From positions 62,001 through 126,000 of the forward strand of contig OY782679.1 of the NCBI GenBank assembly GCA_963678055.1: a DNA stretch of 64,000 nt. Direction: 5' to 3'. Positions 8,486 through 16,822 of the stretch are shown here, piece after piece. The DNA comes from CAXXOK01 sp963678055. Its GTDB lineage: Bacteria > Bacillota > Clostridia > Christensenellales > Aristaeellaceae. The stretch's first letter is position 1. Every line of letters begins with the position of its first letter. The notes under the pieces are model-generated. The model did no database searches. It worked only from the letters and a program-made list of their open reading frames with translations, and was not told the DNA's origin. The position numbers and the translations under genes are program-made.

Positions 8486-8908
8486 TTACTCGGATTCCCC
8501 GGCCTTTTCTCCCAGCAGCTCTTTGAGCTTTTTAGGGAACGGCACCCCGGCAAGGGTTAAGTTTTCCATTAACGATATGCCTTCATTGGCAATGTAGAAC
8601 CAGCATACGGCATCGCGGAACATGGTATTGCCCTGTCCCAGCGCTTTATCCAGCAGCGCGGCGACGAGCACCACCATGAGCATCAATCCTTTGCGCACCA
8701 GCCCAATGGCCCCCACCTTGGAGGACAGGCCGCCGTACTCGCTTTTCAAACTTTTGCCCATCCAGCCCACCAGCGTACCGCTGATGTAATCGGCCACCAT
8801 GCAGGCCAAAAGCACGGTCATAAGCCAGCTCCAGCTGCCAAAGATCCCTGCGACCGCGCCGATCGCCGCCGCCGCAATTTTTATTCCTTTATCCCAAATG
8901 GGTTCCAT
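8486..8908 (-). CDS. Phage holin, Holin_4 (TcdE-like) family
   Basis: A 140-residue membrane protein with hydrophobic stretches at about 10-45 and 70-100 and a charged C-terminal tail. The segments ADYISGTLVGW and the later FYIANEGISLMEN are hallmarks of the Holin_4 family, also found in clostridial toxin export. It would form the membrane hole that lets the endolysin reach the wall. The gene overlaps the endolysin 3' end by 20 bases, and its ribosome site lies inside that gene, so the lysis pair is coupled. It is the last gene of the particle cluster. Confidence 0.88.
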   Translation of the reverse strand: MEPIWDKGIKIAAAAIGAVAGIFGSWSWLMTVLLACMVADYISGTLVGWMGKSLKSEYGGLSSKVGAIGLVRKGLMLMVVLVAALLDKALGQGNTMFRDAVCWFYIANEGISLMENLTLAGVPFPKKLKELLGEKAGESE

Positions 8909-9662
8909 CCATCGTTCCTCCGTTTCTATCGTTTACCGCCTGCGTAAGCGCAGCCCAGGTTTTAGGCCCGACGATGCCGTCCACCTGCAACCCCTGCTCT
9001 GTTTGAAAATCGAGCACTGCCTGCCGGGTCAGCGGTCCGAATCTACCATCCACAGCCAGGGTATTGTGCAGTTTATTGAGCCCCGTTTGCAGCTCCCGTA
9101 CGCCATTGCCCATGCAGCCTTGCTGAAAGGTAAGGGCGGAAAAGCGCGGCCTCCAAACCGGAATGACCGGAGTAACATCCCCTTCGGTTTCCGCCTGCGA
9201 CAGACCATAGTCCACGCCGTCAATCAGGCCGTAGGCGTTGGGGCCGCCGTTGACGATGGATGCATCGTAAAACAGGCGCGTGGTGACCATTAGGTTGCTG
9301 GCGCTGGCGTGCACCAGAATGTCGTCGGACACCTTCACATACACATGCCAGGCATTGCCCTCGCCATCCTGATATATATCGGGTTCGCCGCCGTCGTGAT
9401 CCACAATAAAAATCAGCGCACCCAGCGGAATTTTGCCAAAACGCGCAACTCCATCTTCAATGCTGCCCTTCACGGACACCAGATTGCGCCACATATCGTT
9501 GGTGCCACGGTAATTAGAGTGCAGACCCAGCTCCCTGAGGGTCCACTCCACCAACCCCTGGCAATCCATGCCTTTGAGTGTCTCGCCGCCCGCCACATAG
9601 GGGATGGTTCCCATGAGCAGCAGGCTTTTGGCCTTCTGGGCGACCTGCGCGCCTGTAATCAT
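8889..9662 (-). CDS. Endolysin: NlpC/P60 peptidase plus peptidoglycan-binding domain
   Basis: A 257-residue cytoplasmic lysin without signal peptide. Residues about 1-130 form an NlpC/P60 cysteine peptidase: catalytic Cys34 in GMDCQGLVEW and a likely partner His in the DILVHASAS strand. Residues about 190-245 form a PG_binding_1 domain with GVRELQTGLN, VDGRFGPLT and VDGIVGPKTW repeats. Such enzymes cut stem-peptide bonds in the cell wall. It lies directly upstream of the holin gene, the usual lysis order for Firmicute siphophages. Confidence 0.88.
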   Translation of the reverse strand: MITGAQVAQKAKSLLLMGTIPYVAGGETLKGMDCQGLVEWTLRELGLHSNYRGTNDMWRNLVSVKGSIEDGVARFGKIPLGALIFIVDHDGGEPDIYQDGEGNAWHVYVKVSDDILVHASASNLMVTTRLFYDASIVNGGPNAYGLIDGVDYGLSQAETEGDVTPVIPVWRPRFSALTFQQGCMGNGVRELQTGLNKLHNTLAVDGRFGPLTRQAVLDFQTEQGLQVDGIVGPKTWAALTQAVNDRNGGTMDGTHLG

Positions 9663-9747
9663 GATGGTATCGCTCCTTTATACGTCCAAACCGGGACATG
9701 CAAACGCCGGGCCTGTGTGCAGCCCGGCGCAGTGTTAGGGTTTCGTT

Positions 9748-9927
9748 TTATGCTTCGGGGTCAGGCTCCGGTGGATTTGGATGGGTAAACACCCCATCTG
9801 CATATAGATCGCCAATAAAGGCAGGCTGCGTACCCAGCTTGACCGCACCGGGAAATTCGGCCGCGTTTTCATCGTTGAGCACAATAATATTGACAACCAC
9901 GCCGTCTTCAATTACCGCATAGTTCAT
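9748..9927 (-). CDS. Small phage tail-region protein
   Basis: A 59-residue protein starting MNYAVIEDG. The ATG at 9927 is preferred over one at 9936 because the AAGGGGG site then has a 9-base spacing. The N-terminal strand pattern (YAVIEDGVVVNIIVL) is seen in small proteins encoded next to tail fibres in many phages. The C terminus is Pro- and acid-rich. Role unknown; perhaps a fibre-associated or chaperone-like protein. It sits between the Gly-rich fibre gene and the endolysin. Confidence 0.65.
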   Translation of the reverse strand: MNYAVIEDGVVVNIIVLNDENAAEFPGAVKLGTQPAFIGDLYADGVFTHPNPPEPDPEA

Positions 9928-9941
9928 GGTATCCATCCCCC

Positions 9942-10688
9942 TTACCTTGCGTTGCGGATCATGATAATGCCAGAGCCGCCGCTCTTACCACCACCATCAT
10001 CAATACTGCCACCGCCACCGCCACCGCCGCCCGTGTTGGGCGTACCAGCCATGCTCTGATCGCCGCCACCGCCTGCGCCACCAACGGCGTTATAGCTGCC
10101 ATAACCCGCGCCGCCGCCCGCATACAAACTGCCGCCGGTTTCATGAAACGCACGGGTCGTTGTGCCCTGCCCTACACCACCGGGCCTTCCGGTGCTGCCA
10201 TTTTCACCATTGGCGCCATTGCTGCCGCCATCGCCCGGATAGGTGCCGAAAGCACCGCCGCCAGACCCGCCATCGCCACCACCCTCCACAGTGATGCCGC
10301 TGCTGGCAGCTTTGCCACCGCTCGCACTTTTTCCCAGTGCAGCCGTTGTGCCGCCATCACCCGCCGCGCTGGTTGGTGCTCCATAACCTCCGGCCCCGAT
10401 GGTGATCAGGTATCCGGTGTTCTTGACGATATCCCTGCCGCTTTGCAGGGTCGTATACCCGCCGCCGCCGCCCGTATAGCGCGACCCACCGCCACCGCCG
10501 CCAACCAGAAACAGATCAATCCCCTTGGGATCTTTCAGGAAGGTCAGCGTACCACTGGTCAAAAACATAACGCGCCAGTTGTCATCACCATCGTTTAGTA
10601 TCGTCTTGCTGCCGGTAAACGTTAGATCGGTATAGGGGTCAAACTTGGCCATGGGAAAGCCCATGCCCATCCGCCTGCTCATCCTCAT
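9942..10688 (-). CDS. Glycine-rich tail-tip or fibre protein
   Basis: A 248-residue protein whose residues about 60-240 are extremely Gly-rich, with repeated GGGGG runs and periodic strands such as LFLVGGGGG and IIMIRNAR at the end. This resembles the polyglycine-sandwich receptor-binding tips of phage tail fibres, which can diversify quickly. The first 45 residues are ordinary and may attach to the preceding fibre protein. The start overlaps the stop of that gene by ATGA. The call rests on composition and position, not on a sequence match. Confidence 0.65.
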   Translation of the reverse strand: MRMSRRMGMGFPMAKFDPYTDLTFTGSKTILNDGDDNWRVMFLTSGTLTFLKDPKGIDLFLVGGGGGGSRYTGGGGGYTTLQSGRDIVKNTGYLITIGAGGYGAPTSAAGDGGTTAALGKSASGGKAASSGITVEGGGDGGSGGGAFGTYPGDGGSNGANGENGSTGRPGGVGQGTTTRAFHETGGSLYAGGGAGYGSYNAVGGAGGGGDQSMAGTPNTGGGGGGGGSIDDGGGKSGGSGIIMIRNAR

Positions 10689-11755
10689 GCCAGATACCCC
10701 GTCAGCAGCCAGAGATTGCCGCTGATTTTCTTGATACTGGCACAGCCCCAGCGGTCAGGAATGGTTTTTTTGGATTCCACCGAACACACCGTAACGCCGG
10801 ATGCCGCGGCAATAGTCACCGGGCCGGTGTTCCAGCGAACAATTTCGATTTCCGTATTGATGGGGAACTCAAGCACCTCATCAGCCGGAACGGTGAGCGT
10901 GATTGCCGATGTATTGTTGCACAAAAGCAAGCGCCCGGCGTTGCTCAGCGCCAGCGTTGTGCTGCCCGACAGCGTATCCCGCGCCGCGCTGGCCCTATCC
11001 GGCTTGACCTTGCCAGCCTCCGCGCCGATATAATCCGTCCCCTCTGTCGCCGCGCTCACAGCCCCGGAGCCATTGCCTTTCAACATGCCGGATGCGCTTA
11101 CCGTCTGCTGCGCGCCGATGTTCTGGCGCACCTGAGCCTGTTGGCCCGTCTCCAGCGTCTGGGTGGTAAAGCGCAGTACATCAGCCGTCTCCTGGGCAAA
11201 GGCCTGATCAATCGCGCTGTCCATCATCTGCTCCAGCACCGACTGAGGAAACGCATTGGGTGCCATCAGCCCGCAAACGGCCTCATCTGAACGCTCGTCG
11301 GTAATATCTCCGGGGAGCAATGCCGTTGCGCCCGCCTGCACCAGTACCTGTGCCAGCGACAGTTCATAGGTTTCCGCGTCGCGTGTCAGCGCAGGTGCCT
11401 GCGGCGTGCTGGCTGCCGTGCCGATCAATTTTTCCATACTCACGCTGCGCTGGGCAAGGTTTAGCCGCAGCACAATGCGGTCGATACGGTTGAGCGCTTC
11501 CTCGGTGGTGTGCTCGATGGCCCGCGCCCCGCTGCCGTCATCCCGCAGGCGATAATAATAGCCTTCCACCATGGCCGACCCGAAGCCCACCAGCGTGCGC
11601 ATGGTAGATCCTTCCGCCGTCACCTGCAAACAGCTTCCGCTATCTGCTACGCCACTTCGCGAAAGGGCACGCAGCACGGTGGCCATATCCGCCGCATCGT
11701 AACTGCGCTCGTCCCCCACTGTGGAATTAAAAAAACCGAATTGTTCCTGGGCCAC
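10685..11755 (-). CDS. Tail fibre/baseplate-type structural protein
   Basis: A 356-residue protein at the place where siphophages encode the upper baseplate or fibre protein. Residues 1-190 resemble the N-terminal part of many such proteins (FGFFNSTVGDERSYDAADM near the start, a NRIDRIVLRLN strand). Residues about 200-250 are helical. The C-terminal 100 residues have a strand-rich pattern with TLALSNAGRLLLCNN and EFPINTEIEIVRW, like a receptor-binding head. It likely anchors the Gly-rich protein encoded next. The exact role in the tail tip is inferred from order. Confidence 0.7.
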   Translation of the reverse strand: MAQEQFGFFNSTVGDERSYDAADMATVLRALSRSGVADSGSCLQVTAEGSTMRTLVGFGSAMVEGYYYRLRDDGSGARAIEHTTEEALNRIDRIVLRLNLAQRSVSMEKLIGTAASTPQAPALTRDAETYELSLAQVLVQAGATALLPGDITDERSDEAVCGLMAPNAFPQSVLEQMMDSAIDQAFAQETADVLRFTTQTLETGQQAQVRQNIGAQQTVSASGMLKGNGSGAVSAATEGTDYIGAEAGKVKPDRASAARDTLSGSTTLALSNAGRLLLCNNTSAITLTVPADEVLEFPINTEIEIVRWNTGPVTIAAASGVTVCSVESKKTIPDRWGCASIKKISGNLWLLTGYLA

Positions 11756-11769
11756 GAAAAATCACATCC

Positions 11770-12849
11770 TTATCTGGCTGTTTGCCTGAGCTGCTTAAGC
11801 AGCGTGTTCACGGTCAGCGGTGAATCGCCAAAGCTTGCCGCCAGCGTGCGTACGCCGTTTTCATAGGTTTCTGTCATCTCGGCGATGCGGACCGCTGCAT
11901 TGCCAAAGCGGCCCGCAACAAGCACCCTGTCGCCCACATCATAATCCCGCTCGTATCGGCACGCGCCCGAATCGATCAGCGTAGCGCTCACGGTCAGCTT
12001 TGTGCCATTTTCCGCCAGTTTACGCCTAGCATAGAGCTCGATCATCGCCGGGTCCTGCAAGCTTCCGGCATCCGCCCAAAGCTCGCGCCGGGCTATGCCG
12101 CTTGCCTCCCCACCACCACAGAGGATGAAACGGTCTTCGTCCTCCCCTGCGCCACCGACATACGCTGTCGTCGCGCTGCCGGAAAGCATCTGCCGGTACT
12201 GCACATCGGCTGCGTTGCCATTTTGTTCCGAAATCAGACACAGCGCATCGCCGCTTGTGCGGTCCACACCCTGCCACGCGGTGAACACAAACACCTTGCG
12301 CTCAAAATCCGGCAGGATATCCCAGCCCAGCCCCGTACGCTCGCCGATGGCCTGAAACAGAGTATCCAGCCGGTCAAACCGTGCTTGCCAGGGCAGTACC
12401 GCGCCGCGATTCTGGGACTCCGCCGCGACAAGCGTTGGTATCATGCGGGCTTCATCATCCGGTGCGATCAGGTTGTTCTGTGCGTAGTGCAGGTATGCCG
12501 CCTCAGCGCTGCCTGTGAAACGATCCCACCCGAAGTCCTTGTAATCTCGCGCCCCGGCCGCCAGCGGCGGCACGCACACGCGGCGCTTGGCCAGGCCTTT
12601 GAGCATACAGCCGTTCACCGTAAGCCGCTCGCGCGACAGCGTTTGCACATCCTCGATCAAGAACGCCTTTTGCGCATCCACCAATAGCAACACGCCGGGC
12701 GCGAGTGCCTGTGCACCGCTGACATCTGGGTGCAACGTCAGCGTAAGCCGCCCTATGCCCAAATAGCTGCGGGTAATTTGCAGGCTTTCAAACTGCGCAA
12801 TCTCGGCCAGTTTTTCAAACTCCAAAGTCATGAGCTGCAGTGTGATCAT
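11770..12849 (-). CDS. Siphovirus Gp37-like (ReqiPepy6 type) tail protein
   Basis: A 359-residue protein matching the ReqiPepy6 Gp37-like family by its start (a strand-rich LMTLEFEKLAEI block followed by ITRSYLGIGRLTLTLHP) and by VLLLVDAQKAFLIEDVQ. Members occupy the position of the tail-associated hub protein after Dit and are thought to close the tail tip. No peptidase motif was recognised. It follows the Dit gene by 3 bases, which points to co-translation. Confidence 0.78.
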   Translation of the reverse strand: MITLQLMTLEFEKLAEIAQFESLQITRSYLGIGRLTLTLHPDVSGAQALAPGVLLLVDAQKAFLIEDVQTLSRERLTVNGCMLKGLAKRRVCVPPLAAGARDYKDFGWDRFTGSAEAAYLHYAQNNLIAPDDEARMIPTLVAAESQNRGAVLPWQARFDRLDTLFQAIGERTGLGWDILPDFERKVFVFTAWQGVDRTSGDALCLISEQNGNAADVQYRQMLSGSATTAYVGGAGEDEDRFILCGGGEASGIARRELWADAGSLQDPAMIELYARRKLAENGTKLTVSATLIDSGACRYERDYDVGDRVLVAGRFGNAAVRIAEMTETYENGVRTLAASFGDSPLTVNTLLKQLRQTAR

Positions 12850-12852
12850 CGC

Positions 12853-13725
12853 TTATACGCCCTCATAGGCATGCCGCCACGATACAGTAATCTCGCTCTG
12901 TGCGCTGGCGCCGCCGGCCTCGTACACAAGGGCGTTCAGGCCCGGGCGCAGGGTAAAGTCCGCCAGCGGCGTGTCCAGACTCAACTTGCCAAACGCGCCA
13001 GACTCCACACCACCAGCGTCAATAATGCGAGCGTCCAGCCGAGCCGGATCGGTATTGAGAATCAGGGTATTGCCCTCCGGCACCGCCGCCGACAGGGCGA
13101 TTTCCTTGCCGGTCGTCAGGTTTTTAAGCCGCGGCACTTCGCCCTTGCACACCACAGTGATCTGGACAGGCACGGAAACCTGCCCCAGGTTGCTGGCATC
13201 CCTGGCGTAATCCCGGCGGCCGAATTGCACCGGGAATTGAAACGGTAGTGCAAAGCCTTCGCCCGTATCGGCAAATACAACGTACGAGGGATTCACCGCA
13301 TACCAGTACGGGCTTTCGCAGCGGAAATTGAGCTTCACATTAGGCTGGGTATCCAGCGTTCTACCCTGGGCATCCAGCCCGCCATCCGGCACGGCGTAGG
13401 TCATGTAGCGACCGTTGTCGTTTTCATAAATCAATACGGCACGACTGTCGCCACGGGCCGCTTTATCCGGCGATAATACGCGCAAAAGCGCTATTCGCCG
13501 CTGGTACAGCTCCGCGCGGCTATTGCCCATAATGTGCAGGGTCACCGTCAGCATGCGCTTCTGGCGGCGAAACGAAAGCGCCGTGTCCCCCTGCTGGTAC
13601 GCCCCGCGAATGCTTTGAAACTCCAGCTCCGGCAGCCCCAGCCCGCCGATTTTAGATAGCACATACGGCGCGCCGCAGAATACCGCCTGCTCGTTGCTCA
13701 GGTTGATATAGGTCAGCTTTTGCAT
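12853..13725 (-). CDS. Distal tail protein (Dit, Sipho_tail family)
   Basis: A 290-residue protein with the two-domain pattern of Dit. The N-terminal half has the FQSIRGAYQQGDTALSFRRQ strand and the YQRRIALLRVL helix of the ring-forming domain. The C-terminal half is a galectin-like strand-rich domain ending in a SEITVSWRHAYEGV-like strand. Dit hexamers join the tail tube to the baseplate. It lies right after the tape measure gene, the standard siphophage order. The 13726-13787 gap is small and holds nothing else. Confidence 0.85.
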   Translation of the reverse strand: MQKLTYINLSNEQAVFCGAPYVLSKIGGLGLPELEFQSIRGAYQQGDTALSFRRQKRMLTVTLHIMGNSRAELYQRRIALLRVLSPDKAARGDSRAVLIYENDNGRYMTYAVPDGGLDAQGRTLDTQPNVKLNFRCESPYWYAVNPSYVVFADTGEGFALPFQFPVQFGRRDYARDASNLGQVSVPVQITVVCKGEVPRLKNLTTGKEIALSAAVPEGNTLILNTDPARLDARIIDAGGVESGAFGKLSLDTPLADFTLRPGLNALVYEAGGASAQSEITVSWRHAYEGV

Positions 13726-13787
13726 GGTTCCTCCATCATTCGATCCTGTTTTCGGACTGTTGTCCTATGTTCCCAGTCAGCACTTCT

Positions 13788-15062
13788 CTAAGTATGCAGC
13801 AGCTCCGCCGCAAGCGCTTCATTGGCCTGCCGTATACGCCAGGCGGTATCGGCGGGGGATTCCACCGGGGTGTTGAAGGTGTTTTGCTGGGTAATGGTCA
13901 CGCCTGCGGCAGGTGGATGCTCCTGATAAAAGCCATCGGCGGCAGTTTGCAGCGCCGTGTTCAGGTTTTGCTGCAATCCCAGCACCATGGTGTTCAGGCG
14001 TTCCATCCAGCCGGAGATACTGCCCGCCTTGTCCATAAAACCCGCAAGCATCTGCTCGCCAAGGGTTTGCCCGGCGGCGTTGTAATCGGGCGCAAACGCA
14101 GCGATGAGCTTAACGATCTCGTCCTGCGTACCGGCCATAAGCTGCTTTTCGGCCTCGGCCCTAAGGGCGGCCGCCTGTAGCTGTGCGTCGTATGTATCAT
14201 TGACAGCGTTTTGCTGCGCAGATAGGGCTGTAAGCTCCGCGTCTGCCCGTTCGCTTACGGCCTGCAACTGCGCCTGCAGCGCAGCTTTCTGATCCTCGCG
14301 AGCTGTTTGCGAAAGCCAGTTATCGTACTCCGCCTGCGCATCCGTCAGCTGGGCCGACAGCTGCCCCCGGTTAAAGGCATCCTGCTCGTAGGCCAGGGCC
14401 TGCTGCAGTTTTTCAATCCGGCGCAGGTACGTGTCCTTAGCGGCGGCACGGTCCTCGGCCTGGGCCAGGGCATCCAGCGCATCAATCTGCGCGTGAATCG
14501 CTTCGGTGCTGGAGTCCTTCCAGGTCTGCCAGGCCTGGCGGCTTTGGCTGAGCATGGAAAGCTCGGCATCGCGCATGGTTTCGTAGCGGTTACGCAAGGC
14601 ATTCATTACACCGGATAGCAGCGTATCCAGGCTTTGCGCATCCCGCGCGGCGATTTGCGCCTGCACTGCCGCCAAACGCTTCTGCAAATCCAACGCGTCC
14701 TTTGCACTCATGCGCAAGCGGTTCATGTTCTCCCGGATGGTGAGCAGGTATTCCAGTTCCTGCTCATAGGTCGTCCGGGAGAGGGATTTCAGTGTTGTCA
14801 GCTCCCGAATCGCAGCCCGATAGCTCCGCTGCGCGGCCGCCGCCGCAGACGCGGACACACGGTTGCCATCCGTATCCGTTAGCAACCGGCGAACGTGCTG
14901 GCGCAGGGTATCGAGCTTCCGCTCCGCCTGCGTAGTACTGATTTGCAGGGGAATCGGGGTTCCGTTTGCCAGCGCGCTGATCTTCCCCGCTACTCGATCC
15001 AGCTGCGCGGCCGCCTGCTGTGCCGCCTCGGATACATACCTGGAAATATCTTCAGCCGTCAA
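13788..15062 (-). CDS. Short tail tape measure protein
   Basis: A 424-residue protein, almost wholly helical and rich in Ala, Gln and Leu, with long heptad-like coiled coils (about 100-340). It stands between the tail chaperones and Dit, where the tape measure gene belongs. No transmembrane segment or lytic domain is visible. A TTG start at 15062 is preferred because GGGAGG lies exactly 8 bases upstream; a TTG at 15083 has no site. Tape measures set tail length at roughly 1.5 Angstrom per residue, so this one predicts a short tail of about 60 nm. It is small for the family. Confidence 0.78.
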   Translation of the reverse strand: MTAEDISRYVSEAAQQAAAQLDRVAGKISALANGTPIPLQISTTQAERKLDTLRQHVRRLLTDTDGNRVSASAAAAAQRSYRAAIRELTTLKSLSRTTYEQELEYLLTIRENMNRLRMSAKDALDLQKRLAAVQAQIAARDAQSLDTLLSGVMNALRNRYETMRDAELSMLSQSRQAWQTWKDSSTEAIHAQIDALDALAQAEDRAAAKDTYLRRIEKLQQALAYEQDAFNRGQLSAQLTDAQAEYDNWLSQTAREDQKAALQAQLQAVSERADAELTALSAQQNAVNDTYDAQLQAAALRAEAEKQLMAGTQDEIVKLIAAFAPDYNAAGQTLGEQMLAGFMDKAGSISGWMERLNTMVLGLQQNLNTALQTAADGFYQEHPPAAGVTITQQNTFNTPVESPADTAWRIRQANEALAAELLHT

Positions 15063-15255
15063 CCGTTTCGCCTCCCGTACCAAAAAATGTCATGGGGTCT
15101 ACCGCTTCGGTGTCGCTCTGCTCTGCGCCGTGACGATCGGTATAGGCTTTCAGCACCACAGGTAGTTCCGCCGGGTAATAGTCTTCCATCAGTTCGCGCT
15201 TTGCAATGCCGAGCGTAAGCCCTGCAGCAATCAAACGCTGCAGCCAGGTTTCCAT
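15052..15255 (-). CDS. Tail assembly chaperone, frameshift extension (T part)
   Basis: A 67-codon frame from METWLQRL to the stop at 15052. It lies in the -1 frame relative to the upstream chaperone gene and overlaps its 3' end by 25 bases. The -1 frame has no stop from the slippery site at 15306-15312 down to 15052. It is therefore best read as the T domain of a GT-type fusion (about 207 residues, switching after residue 123) rather than as an independent gene, although the internal ATG could also be used. The segment is helical with a GIAKRELMEDYYPAEL core. It overlaps the tape measure start. Confidence 0.7.
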   Translation of the reverse strand: METWLQRLIAAGLTLGIAKRELMEDYYPAELPVVLKAYTDRHGAEQSDTEAVDPMTFFGTGGETVDG

Positions 15256-15674
15256 GTCGCGGTGAGCCGGCTGATATGACTGCGCAGCCGGCGCGCCGCC
15301 TGGGTAAAATTTTCCGCCATGTTCACCTCAAGCCATGCATTGACTATGTCCAACAGCCCGTCCACGCCGATTGCAGCATCGGACAGAAGCGTCTCTTCGG
15401 GAATCTCCGTCAGCACAGCGATCAGCTTCACAGTTTGCTCCGGTACAACCGTAAGCGCTTTGAGGGCCAGATCAAGCAGCTTTCCCCTGTCCATTGTTTT
15501 CAGTGTTTCCAGAAAAGCGGAAACATCCGTGTCCGGCATCAGCGCTTCCGCCACCTGGCGCGGGAAACTTTCCAGCAGGCGGATAGCCTGCAAGTACCGC
15601 CCCAGCGGCATTTTTGTAATCTCCTGCCCGCGTACCGTAATACTGCGCGGCAGCGATACGTCAATTGAGTTCAT
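15231..15674 (-). CDS. Tail assembly chaperone (G-like)
   Basis: A 147-residue, mainly helical protein starting MNSIDVSLPR. The start at 15674 is fixed by AGGAGAAAGGA five bases upstream; the frame is open further upstream but without a site. It lies between the major tail protein and the tape measure, where phage tail chaperones are encoded. The GREITKMPLGRYLQAI-like pattern (here GQEITKMPLGRYLQAIRLL) is typical of Firmicute phage chaperones. It coats the tape measure during tail assembly. A slippery heptamer near its 3' end would give a longer GT product. Confidence 0.78.
   Translation of the reverse strand: MNSIDVSLPRSITVRGQEITKMPLGRYLQAIRLLESFPRQVAEALMPDTDVSAFLETLKTMDRGKLLDLALKALTVVPEQTVKLIAVLTEIPEETLLSDAAIGVDGLLDIVNAWLEVNMAENFTQAARRLRSHISRLTATWKPGCSV
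15306..15312 (-). promoter_or_regulatory. Programmed -1 frameshift slippery heptamer A AAT TTT
   Basis: In the frame of the upstream chaperone gene, codons GAA AAT TTT at residues 121-123 give the canonical X XXY YYZ heptamer AAATTTT. Slipping back one base leads into an 84-codon open extension. G/GT frameshifting at this place in the tail module is a known and conserved phage feature. GC-rich inverted segments follow and could stimulate it. Confidence 0.7.
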
Positions 15675-15710
15675 ACGCGTCCTTTCTCCTGCGGCGGCTT
15701 CCCCTCGACA

Positions 15711-15741
15711 CCCCGGTGCAGAGGCAACGCCCCTGCCGGGG
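15711..15741 (-). terminator. GC-rich hairpin after the major tail protein gene
   Basis: An imperfect stem of about 12-15 bp (around 15711-15725 with 15729-15741) lies between the tail tube gene and the chaperone gene. No U-run follows. It could stabilise the abundant tail tube mRNA or lower read-through. Confidence 0.5.
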
Positions 15742-15766
15742 TTACTCGGGGTGACACACCGTGGCA

Positions 15767-16354
15767 CTATGCCTCTGGCTTCACTTCGGCAACCGTCAGG
15801 AATGCGTTGCATGCCTCTGCATTGCTGCCGTCTTCCTTAAGCTGCATGACGGCCCAGGGCTTTAGGCTCATAAGCTGCGGCTTTTTAAACACGCCGGAGA
15901 GAATGACCTCGCATACCGATGCGTTTTGCTGCTTGGATGCGAAGTTATCAAACTTCACGCCGGTCAGCTCAAACACGCGATAGTTGAAGTAAAACGGCAG
16001 GCCGGACACGGTATCAGCCACGCAGCGCAGCGCAAAAAACTTGCCCGCAACCGAGAAGTTTGCCTCCAACGTTTCGGTTTGTGCGTCATACACGCCAAGG
16101 CCCAGGGTTTCCAGCCGGGAAAGCGGCACTTCGGCCAGGCGCAGTTCCACATCTTCGCCGGATACATTGCGCAACTGAGCATACAGGTCATCGTCGTAAT
16201 AGATGTCGGTTTTGTTTTCCTTGACGGAACGGCTCATCTGCCCCGCATATTGCAGGGCCGCCCCGGCGCCGGTTTCGTATGCGGTGATGGAATCGGTCAG
16301 TATCGGCGCAAGCGCGACGCCCCGAAAGCCGATAATAGCTCGTTTAACACTCAT
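15767..16354 (-). CDS. Major tail protein (phi13 family)
   Basis: A 195-residue tail tube protein. The pattern matches the phi13-type major tail proteins: an N-terminal VALAPILTDS strand, a YAGQMSRSVKEN segment, the acidic IYYDDDLY turn followed by an ELRLAEVPLS strand, and a C-terminal FFALRCVADTVSG / FYFNYRVFELTGVKF core. Hexamers stack to form the tail tube. It lies between the tail-completion gene and the chaperone gene. A hairpin follows it, as expected for a highly expressed structural gene. Confidence 0.85.
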   Translation of the reverse strand: MSVKRAIIGFRGVALAPILTDSITAYETGAGAALQYAGQMSRSVKENKTDIYYDDDLYAQLRNVSGEDVELRLAEVPLSRLETLGLGVYDAQTETLEANFSVAGKFFALRCVADTVSGLPFYFNYRVFELTGVKFDNFASKQQNASVCEVILSGVFKKPQLMSLKPWAVMQLKEDGSNAEACNAFLTVAEVKPEA

Positions 16355-16366
16355 GGTTTTATCCCC

Positions 16367-16696
16367 CTACTCCAGTTTTTCAAAGGTCATGCGCAGTTGC
16401 GCGGTTTCGTTTTCGCTCTCCTGCACGCGTTGCAGGCTGTAGCACAGCCCAGCCATTGCGGCGGTGATCGGACTTTTCAGCGCATCGCACGCGGAAAGTG
16501 TGGGCCCAAACACCCTAAGCAGGTAACGGCTGCGGGTCAGGTAGGCCTGATTGTCGCGGCTGTCCACCGCGCTGCGCTCCAGCAGCTGCACGGCCACGCA
16601 CGGGTATTGCACATCTTTCTTTGGCCAGCCGCGTGTCACGCTTTGGATGGCCTCGATGGATGCCATCGCCTGTATAGTAATTTCTGTCTCGTTCAT
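16367..16696 (-). CDS. Tail completion protein (DUF3168-like)
   Basis: A 109-residue protein with an N-terminal helix, the YPCVAVQLLERS strand and a C-terminal helical part. Length, strand pattern and place just before the major tail protein fit tail-terminator or completion proteins such as SPP1 gp17. These cap the tube at the head-proximal end. The assignment relies on position and secondary structure. The 126 bases upstream (16697-16822) hold no gene; many siphophages have an HK97 gp10-type gene there. Confidence 0.6.
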   Translation of the reverse strand: MNETEITIQAMASIEAIQSVTRGWPKKDVQYPCVAVQLLERSAVDSRDNQAYLTRSRYLLRVFGPTLSACDALKSPITAAMAGLCYSLQRVQESENETAQLRMTFEKLE

Positions 16697-16822
16697 GGGT
16701 TCACTTCCTCCGGCACATCATTCCCCGTGTGTTTCATACCCTTGCTTTGTGCGATTGCTGCCATGAAGCGGCGGCGACCTGTGGGGTGTTGTCGTTCACA
16801 GGCCGCCGCGCCCCGGTGCAGC

